This document shows, one piece after another, positions 56,705 through 64,000 of a stretch of DNA of 64,000 bases. How positions within the stretch are numbered: position 1 is the first letter of the stretch; every line of letters starts with the position of its first letter. Source of the stretch: Zingiber officinale (Eukaryota > Streptophyta > Magnoliopsida > Zingiberales > Zingiberaceae); NCBI RefSeq assembly GCF_018446385.1, contig NC_056000.1:74720688-74784687 (forward strand). Direction: 5' to 3'. A program made the position numbers and the translations under genes. Under the pieces are notes generated by a model. The model was not told the DNA's origin, did no database searches, and worked only from the letters and a program-made list of their open reading frames with translations.

Positions 56705-59700
56705 GGAAATTGCCCAAAGGGTGCACGTAGAGTTAGGAATTGACCAAAGACACATGATACTTTGATAATTACCAAAGGGTGCACTAATTTATCTGGTCTA
56801 CCCTTTTTATCCCTCCTATCAAACCTGACTTTTTACTCTCTCATTAGAATGCAACTTTCCTCTCTCTCTTCTCCAATTAAACTATTTGTTTTTTTTCCTC
56901 CTTTACATGCCCCATGGTAGTCTAATCCTGGAGCACCTATGGAGAGCCCGAAATAAGTTATGGATGACACCTTTGGACTTCTTGCAACCTCAGAAATCCA
57001 TAGGACCTGAAACGGGTGCAATCCGAATTTTCTAAGTCGATCAGTGGTTTTGACTGAAATCCACTAATGGATCTAGGCTATTGAGTGAGAGGAAGATAGA
57101 TATAGTGTCAAACCTTAATTTTGATCAAGGAAAACTATCAGCCCGGTGGAGCAGGACCACATTGGACCTGATCTAAGAGGATCAAGCCCAACGCGGGCTT
57201 AGTCTAAGCAAATCAGGCCCAATGTGGATCTTGTTGGGTCACTTAGGAGCTAGAGGAGAGGGATAGCTCGTCGCACTTGTTTGCTTGCTTTGAAGATGAT
57301 GATGGTGCAGCGGAAAACCTCACAGCAAACTCACAAAGCTAACACCAGGATTTACTTGGTATCCACCTCAAGAAGAGGTGACTAATCCAAGGATCCACAC
57401 ACACGAGGACTCTCCACTAAGAAAAACACTCCTCGAAACAATCCGGAGGTGAAGAAATCTCGTACAAACTCACACAAGCATACAACTCGAAACAAAAAGT
57501 AAATGTAAACAATACAATGAATAACCTCTCTTGTTCAATCTCGTGTAGCTTTGTCGATGTCTCTTGAATCTTAGAAGTACAACAACACTTATCCTTAAGA
57601 TGCTCCAAGAACTGGCAGAAGAACGGTGAGCTCGGTGGAGAAGATCTTCATGTAAGTGCTGTCGAGTTTGAATCTCACTGTCGCCTTTATACTTCACGAT
57701 CTAAGACTCCCAATCGATTGGGCATGCTCCCAATCGATGTCACGTCAGATCCTAGTGATCCCAGCCGTCCAAAGCTCACAATCTGCGCAACAGTCATATC
57801 CCAATCGATTGATCAATCGATTGGGGAGGCTGAATCGATCGGTCGATCGATTCGGAACGCCTTTGTGCTCTCGCTGGAAAAAAACCCTGAATTGATTGAT
57901 CGATCGATTCAGGCTTCCTCGCATCTTTGCGAGAAATCCAACCCCAATCGATTGATAGATCTATTGGCGTTGCCCATCAGCTGATCGATTGGGAACCTTC
58001 TATTCTCGCGAGAAAATCTCCTCAATCGATCGGCTGATCGATTGGACTCTGGTTCAATCGATCACCTGATCAATTAACCAACAGTAACTTGCCTAACTTA
58101 AGTCTAGGGTTCCCAAACCCAACATCCAGTCAACCTTGACCTGTTAGGACTCCTCATTGCTTAGCATTCGATCAACCTTGACTTGCTGGGACTTCTTCAC
58201 CAAGCGTCCGGTCAATCCCTTGACCCACTTGGACTTTTCTCCTTCTGCCAAGTATCCGGTCAATCCTTTGACCTACTTGGACTTCCAATCACCAAATGTC
58301 CAGTCATCCTTGACCTACCTGGATTTCCATTGCCTGACTTCACTCACCAAGACTTTTTTACTGTCTAGCTTCACTCACTAAGGCTTTCACCTGGTTTCAC
58401 TCACCAGGATTTCCATCTGTCTAGTTTCACTCACTAGGACTTTCTTTCTGCCTAGCTTCACTCACCAGGACTTTCCCACTAAGTATCTGGTCAAATACTG
58501 ACCCACTTGGATTTTTCATCTTCTACCAACCTTCCCGTTTGACTTCTCTTGCCTAACCTCCAATTAAGACTTTCCAGTCAAGTATCCAGTCAACCTTGAC
58601 CTACTTGACTCTTCTTCACATTAAACTAGTCAATCTTGACCAATCTCCCCAAACGGGCGATTGCTCCTGCAATCTCCATACATGTCAAAACAATCTTCAT
58701 ACATTGTCAAATATCGAAACTCACATATTACAACTCAAGCTTAAGTCAATTCAAGCTTAGTCAACCTGGTCAACCTTGACATAGGGAAATTGCACCAATA
58801 GATCTAATTTAAGCAAATCATGCCAATGTTAGTCATGGTCCCACAGTTTTCCTTGATCATAACCAATGTTTGACACCATATCTACTTTTCTCTCACTCAA
58901 CCCTATTGAATGGGTACAAGTTTGTAAAAATCCAAATAGCTTAGCACCATCAGTGAATTTCGGTCAAAATCCATTAATCAACCTAGAGAGCTCAGATTGC
59001 ACTCATTTCAGGTCCTGTAAATTTCTAAAGTCGCAAAGAGTCCAAAGGTCTCCTCCATTAATTATTTTAGGCTTTCCAGAGGTGTTCCAGTATTATGTTA
59101 ACTTTCAACTAGAATGCTTAGGCATGATCTCCTAGAGACCAAGACTAGTCTTGGTCTTATTTGAGCAAATCAGGCCCACATTCGATCTGATTTGCTCAAA
59201 TCAAGCCCACATTGGACCTGATCCTCTCATATCAAGCCCAACATGGTCCTGGTCTTTGAGACCAAACTTATAATTTTATTTGATCAAAACCACGGTTTGA
59301 TATCATATCTACCTTTCTCTCAATCAACCCTACTAAATGGGTGCAAGTTTGCGGAAATCAAAAGAGCCTAGGTCCATCATCCATTTCAAGTCCTATGAGT
59401 TTCTAAGGTTGCAAAAAGTTCTAAGGCACCCTCCATTACTTATTTCGAGCTCCCCAAAGGTGCTCCAGGATTAAACTTCCGTGGGACATGTAAAGGAGGA
59501 AAAAAAGAAAAGTTTTATGGGAGAAAAAAGAAGAGAGAGGAACTAAAAGAGAGGAAAGTTGCATGCAAATAAGGAAAGAGAGAGAAAGTCAGGTTTGGTG
59601 GGAGGGGTAGGACGAGAAGACCAAATAAATTAGTGGACCTTTTGGTAATTATCAAAGTATGGTGCGTCTTTTGATCAATTCCCAACTTTGTGTGTGCCTT

Positions 59701-59743
59701 TTGGTCAATTCCCAACTTTGCGTGCACCTTCTGGGCAATTCCC
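56705..59743. mobile_element. Small non-autonomous MULE-like element with long inverted arms
   Basis: The outer arms are inverted: left GGAAATTGCCCAAAGGGTGC, TTTGATAATTACCAAA, AATGCAACTTTCCTCTCTCT, TCCTCCTTTACATG and TCCTGGAGCACC match the reverse complement of 59743-59470. The right arm has an extra copy of the TTTTGGTCAATTCCCAACTTT unit. The inner parts share landmarks with the large MULE (GACACCATATCTAC.TT.TC, AATCCACTAATGG..CTAG, GGCCCA words). The flanks are A-runs, so any 9 bp duplication would be poly-A and cannot be proved. No coding sequence. A Copia solo LTR (57232-58800) splits it; without it the element is about 1.47 kb. Confidence 0.82.
57232..58800 (-). repeat. Copia (SIRE-like) solo LTR, 1569 bp
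   Basis: Begins TGTTGG and ends CCAATA (a one-base change from CCAACA), with perfect target duplication GATCT at 57227-57231 and 58801-58805. It contains clustered palindromes built on ATCGATTGATCGATCGATT (57710-58075). A unit related to the 41 bp minisatellite of the left-edge Copia LTR (GTCCGGTCAATCC, CACTTGGACTT) lies at 58130-58640. Minus-strand TATA is read from CCTTTATAC near 57684. Confidence 0.92.
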
Positions 59744-60060
59744 GCAAAAAAAAAAAAAACATCATGCTCACTACTGTAACAATGGCAACTAAACATGGGA
59801 ACACCAGCAAAAACAACAATTTTGAAAATACTTATGTGCAACTTTTAGCATAAAAAAAAATATGGGAACTAGAAACAGACATTAAAAAATAATTAGGAGA
59901 GGCTCCATTCAAATACCATAAACTTCACCAGTCTATCTTTACGATCACATAATATAAATTCACTACTGAGAAATATAATATCTTCAAATTAAGCATAATC
60001 TGCGAACAGTATAAGGAATTCTACCTTTCTATGATTGTGGCTTGCACCATCCTTCCAAAC

Positions 60061-61269
60061 TCAGAAGGAATTCATCTCGAGACTGTAACTCCTCCTCTTC
60101 ACGAGCATTGCTACTGCTGATCTGTACGGCTCTTTGAATGCACTGGAAATCCAGCACATGTGTGACGAGCCTATGGCACCATCACAATCTCTGTAACAAG
60201 CAAACTCGCTTCCCCACTCTTGGCTTGGCCGAACAGCCACCAAAGTTGCCCCTTTGAGCACTACACCACCATGTAGCTCCAGGTGAGGCGCATACCATAG
60301 CCGCATACTGAGGGCTGGCACCAGTGTTCGTTGTGAGCTTCCAGCTGTAGACAGTGGTTTCACCCTGCATTCCTGCAACTGCTGCCGGCTCATCGTCAGC
60401 AACCCTTGTCCATCGGCGTCTGTGAGCTCCAATGTCTCGAGAGTCTCATGGTCGCAGATGATTGAGTGGAGGAGGTAATGACGTGCTGACGCAGCAATCA
60501 TGGAACTGATTGTCCAAAACAATCTACGCTTCAAGTTCCCGTTGCTGTAGAATGATTCCGGCATGCTGCCACTGTCATCATTCAGACAAGCATCCTGGAA
60601 GCTAGAGTCAAGGCTGGGGTTCGACGGTATTGGCGAGAAAGACGCAGAGGAGAGAACAGAGGCAGCACCAAGGATGACACAGCTGTCAAGGGTCGACCCA
60701 AACTCGGCCCTCCACTTCAAGAGAACACCGTCCTCGAGGCCAAGCTCCCCAGCTGGAAGCTCAATCCGGAGATAGCGAATATCCTTAAAGTTCTTCAGTA
60801 CCTCGGCGGGAGAATGGTGGGAAACATCCGATAATATCGGGGAGGAGGAGGAAGGAAGAGGGGAGAGCGTGGCCCTTCGATCGGAGGCAACGGAAGCAGA
60901 GGGGGCGAGTATATGGCCGAGAGCTTGTAAGGGTTTCACGATGCCTCCAAGGACGATGCGTGCTAGGTGGGAAATCAAACCACGGCCCCTATCCCCGCCG
61001 GGACTCGTAGCGCTGGAAGTGGAGAGGTCGTCGGAGATAACGCAGTCGATGCGCACGACTACGGACTCTACGAGTTGGGCAAGGGCGTGAAAGCGACGGC
61101 ATACGACGAGGCACCTTCCCAGGTCTTTGACGTCGCCGATCAGGTTGAAGACGACAAGGAGCAAGCAGTCCGGCAGCAGATCGAAGTGGTCGATTCCCTC
61201 CCATTCCTCCACCTCCGCTACGGCGGTATGCCCACGCGAGCGAATATGATCCTCCGAGACGGAGGTCAT
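60061..61269 (-). CDS. F-box protein, At5g46170/AUF type (402 aa)
   Basis: Single uninterrupted exon. The F-box lies at residues about 28-68 (HFDLLPDCLLLVVFNLIGDV, then KDLGRCLVVCRRFHALAQLV). It is followed by VVRIDCVISDD, a Ser-rich stretch, SHLARIVLGGIVKPLQALGH at about 102-121, another Ser/Pro-rich stretch, and LKNFKDIRYLRIELPAGELG with LLKWRAEFGSTLDSCVILGA. The C-terminus has DADGQGLLTMSRQQL and SFKEPYR-like wording (SAFKEPYRSAVAMLVKRRSY). This layout is the plant family of At5g46170, At4g18380 and the auxin-upregulated F-box proteins: SCF ubiquitin-ligase adaptors, substrates mostly undefined. Strong G+C contrast with neighbouring repeats fits a conserved gene. The first ATG was taken as start; the leader 61270-61490 is purine-rich. 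Confidence 0.93.
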   Translation of the reverse strand: MTSVSEDHIRSRGHTAVAEVEEWEGIDHFDLLPDCLLLVVFNLIGDVKDLGRCLVVCRRFHALAQLVESVVVRIDCVISDDLSTSSATSPGGDRGRGLISHLARIVLGGIVKPLQALGHILAPSASVASDRRATLSPLPSSSSPILSDVSHHSPAEVLKNFKDIRYLRIELPAGELGLEDGVLLKWRAEFGSTLDSCVILGAASVLSSASFSPIPSNPSLDSSFQDACLNDDSGSMPESFYSNGNLKRRLFWTISSMIAASARHYLLHSIICDHETLETLELTDADGQGLLTMSRQQLQECRVKPLSTAGSSQRTLVPALSMRLWYAPHLELHGGVVLKGATLVAVRPSQEWGSEFACYRDCDGAIGSSHMCWISSAFKEPYRSAVAMLVKRRSYSLEMNSF

Positions 61270-61794
61270 CGAAAAGGATGAGGGGATCTAAAGGATACAG
61301 TTCTAGAGATCGAGACGAGGAGGAAGAAGAGAGCCGCCGCCTGAGAGGAACCCTAACCCTGGTTGCGACGGTGGAAAGCCGGCGGTGGAGAGGGCATTCC
61401 CATTGGGGGAAATGGCGGGGTCTGTCCGCTGATGAGAGAGAGATAGAAAGGGACGGCCAAAATGATTTGGATATTTTAAGGAGAAATTAATAAATTCATT
61501 CCATTTTCGCTCATTGTTGTTTCCTTTCTTTGATTACGCTTCCTGCTCCTCATTTCTCGTTTAAAAATTATTATAGTAAATAAAAAATAAAAATAATTTA
61601 AATTAAATTAATAAATTAATATAATAGTATTTTATGTATAATGATTTTATTTAAATTAAAAAATATTGTTTTATAATTATGTTTTTGAAATAAAAAATAT
61701 ATTAAAATATTAACGAAAATCCAATATTAATAAGGATCTCTTTATTATTTATTTATTTTCTATCCTTAAATATGATGTCCTCAATGATAATTTA

Positions 61795-61910
61795 CTGATC
61801 CACTTTTTACATATCAAGGAAGGACCATTTATATATATTGATGGGGAGTCATGGCTCCCCACTAATATATACAAATGGTTCTTTCGTTAATCCGTAAAAT
61901 ATGTTCAGAT
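61795..61910. repeat. Imperfect inverted repeat, possible MITE fragment
   Basis: The arms TTTTTACATATCAAGGAAGG and ACCATTTATATATATTGATG, then GGGGAG, face an inverted copy ending near CCGTAAAATATG; the centre is the GGGGAGTCATGGCTCCCC palindrome near 61846. Arms are about 45-50 bp with mismatches. The plus-strand frame at 61942-62199 just beyond is not recognised. The remaining sequence 61500-61795 is AT-rich without features. Confidence 0.6.
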
Positions 61911-62224
61911 CTTATTCGGATAACTAAGGGGAGGAGGAAGGGTGGATCACAAGCAGAGGATAGAAAATGTGCTACGAGGTGAACTATACGGCAAGTGTGG
62001 GAAGGCCACTTGGGGTTGCTGCGGCCGCCATGTCCCTTCTGTATACTCGCACATAGTCGAGGGGCAACACTGCATGTGTCACGATTGGCTCGGCGTCAAC
62101 CTCACTTCTTCTACTTCTTCTTCCATCGGTGGCACCACCATTGAGGCGGTTGCCATAGCGCCAACACCCCAATCGGCTCCCAACTGCGTCATTCTCTAAC
62201 TCGAGTTGATCATCAACCGACGAT

Positions 62225-64000
62225 CACTAAAAAAATAATTGTGAATAACGATTGAATTTTTTATCGATATTCCGTTGGTATTTGAGTTTACCAACGAAAT
62301 ATCGATGAAATATGTGATATCGGGAGTAATTTGGTCGACACTGAAATTTACCGACGGAATTTGTGATATCGGGAGTAATTTGGTCGGCACTGCAATTTAC
62401 CGACGGAAATGAAATTCAGTCAGTAATTACTGACAGAACATTGTATTCCGTCGGTAAAATTTAACGACCGAACACTTGTCCCGTCGGTAGAGAGTAAACG
62501 GAAGGTAACAAAAGTTGCCAACTGAATTTTATTCAATCGATAAATTACCGACGGAATAACCCATTCCGTCGGCAATTTACTGACGAAATAAATGAGTCTG
62601 TCAATAATATATCAAAGCCGCTTCTGTATTGTTCGATATTTTACCGACGGAATGGTGATTCCGTTGGTAAAATTTAATAAAACTTTTTTTTAAAAAAAAA
62701 CCCTTTTATTTTCCACGTATCCTATATACAATTTTTATATAAATAAAAACCATTATAAACGATGGCAGCACAAATACAATTCATGCATAAATCACAATCC
62801 ATATAATATACTCACAACATACAATAAGCTTACAACATAAAACTATCCAAAATACAATACAAAACATATTCATAATTACCTAAATCTCCAAAATTCAATA
62901 CAAAATACAAGCAGAACTATCTAAGTATCAAGTATTCACAATCATAAGTATCTAAAAGTGAATGATAAGTGAAAGGCAAATACAAAATATCTAAAATACT
63001 TACCATGATACATCACCTATACATATATTTTAATATAATCTTGTAAAAGTCAAATACAAGAGATTATGATCAGAATGAATTGATGCGAATATAATATATA
63101 ACTCAAAAGTTGTAATATATAAATAATTTTACATGTAAAAAAATACCTGGATTATATTTTGGATATCCAATGATAATGGTGATGATGAATGTATCAATAT
63201 GGACTCTTGAAAAATATAATACAATTTAAGATAAACCTCTAATAATATCCAAATAGAATAAATATATTTGACTTAATTAATGTACGATAAATTATAAAAA
63301 AATCAAGTTGTAGTTGAACATACCTCAGAAAAATCTAATCATCAGCAGGATTTGATAGGTCTCGAGTCTCCTCTGACTGGGGCTGCTGTGATTGGGGTTG
63401 TTGTGACTAGGGCTGCTGTGATCGGTCCCATCTAGCAATGACTGCTCGCATCAGGGCCAATGTCTGCTCCTAAGCAGCCCACCTCTAATCCATCATAGTC
63501 ATTTGAGTCTTCAATTCTTGATTTTCTTTTCTTAATGACTCCACCTTAGAAGAAGAAGAAGAAGAGCTGGCATGGCCCCTAGGAGTCCTCAAGCAATCAA
63601 ATACCACATTGGCCTGGAAGCCAAGGTCGTAAAGGGAGGAGTTCTTTGTCCTTCCACCCACAACATTATAATAAATTTCATTTATTTGTTGGGTGGATAG
63701 ATCCTGTGACTCCCCTCCCTCTACTAGTGGCTAAGATGTCTGAGCAACCTTACTTGTTATTTTCTCCTGTGTAGAAAAAATATATAATTTATATCTTATA
63801 CACAATTACTAAAGCTAATTAATAATTATTAAAGATTAAATATAATAAAGTTAATAATTCAAACCTCAATGTTCTTGGATCGAAGATCAACATATATGTC
63901 ATCCTTTCTTTGGTGAGTTTTGAGAAAGATCTCTAGGCAAGTGGGTTGTCTTTCTAAAGAACGCTCCTGCATGCATAAATAAGTTTGGCCAAAATTATAC
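62225..64000 (-). mobile_element. CACTA (En/Spm) element, one end, continuing past the window
   Basis: The terminal CACTAAAAAAATAATTG begins at 62225, preceded by GAT as a possible 3 bp target duplication. Subterminal repeats follow (62260-62670) with TTACCGACGGAAT and its inverse ATTCCGTCGGTAA in many variants, the usual layout of CACTA ends. Then 62700-63330 is AT-rich non-coding, followed by Transposase_24-type exons on the minus strand. The other end is outside. Confidence 0.88.
63335..63966 (-). pseudogene. CACTA-associated Transposase_24-type gene, 3' exons
   Basis: Two exons with GT-AG borders are visible. 63966-63865 encodes QPTCLEIFLKTHQRKDDIYV and DLRSKNIE. 63768-63335 encodes DLSTQQINEIYYNVVGGRTK, LYDLGFQANVVFDCLRTPRG, a poly-Ser run and a short coil (KVESLRKENQELKTQM), then a Q/P-rich tail and TAG. 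The 'P..EIF..TH....D..YVD' and 'YY.VVGG' wording is that of PF03004, which accompanies CACTA transposases. In-frame TAG codons (for example before PLVEGGES and after TMMD) mark it as broken. More exons lie beyond 64000. Confidence 0.8.

Noticed and set aside
61942..62199. 85-codon plus-strand frame with several Cys residues
   Set aside because: No recognisable domain; an overlapping minus-strand frame is equally open; located in a short gap next to a CACTA end.

Overview
This is a plant nuclear window, most likely from a monocot with a large, transposon-rich genome. The evidence is spliced genes with GT-AG introns, a KNOX homeobox gene, a plant heterotrimeric G-protein beta gene whose wording is closest to monocot versions from memory, and deep nests of LTR retrotransposons, Mutator-like elements (MULEs), an RTE LINE, a SINE, a TRIM and a CACTA element. 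The species cannot be named from the sequence. No prokaryotic or organellar features, rRNA genes, free-standing tRNA genes or CRISPR arrays were seen.

Left third (1-14.5 kb): a Ty3/gypsy element on the minus strand is interrupted twice. A Copia SIRE-like element (running off the left edge) sits in its gag at 3798/3799. A complete 8.5 kb Tekay/Del-like gypsy element (5333-13796, TSD GTACG) sits in its LTR. The Tekay-like element has gag and protease but only duplicated shreds of reverse transcriptase, and a triplicated primer-binding-site region.

Middle (15.2-32.8 kb): a 17.6 kb composite MULE has terminal inverted repeats of about 210 bp and long inverted arrays of subterminal repeats full of the palindromic word GGCCTGATATG. 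It carries a broken mudrA-type transposase and two diverged Ulp1-like (C48) protease genes facing each other. A second inverted-repeat unit (20.26-28.79 kb) is nested inside, and a complete 673 bp TRIM interrupts an exon of the first Ulp1-like gene (TSD TAACT).

Host genes: (1) 35044-35561 (+), the ELK domain and homeodomain of a class I KNOX gene, without its KNOX1/KNOX2 exons; a gypsy solo LTR lies just upstream. (2) 36351-53225 (-), an apparently complete six-exon G-protein beta-subunit gene (379 codons). Its introns absorbed an RTE LINE (intron 3) and a three-layer LTR nest (intron 2). (3) 60061-61269 (-), a single-exon F-box gene of the At5g46170/AUF type. Between the last two are a SINE and a small non-autonomous MULE carrying a Copia solo LTR. 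The right edge (62225-64000) is one end of a CACTA (En/Spm) element with a broken Transposase_24-type gene.

Insertion boundaries are well supported: target-site duplications were read directly for nine insertions. Nearly all transposon coding sequence is broken. The only apparently intact long reading frames are the G-beta exons, the KNOX exons, the F-box gene and one partial Copia gag.
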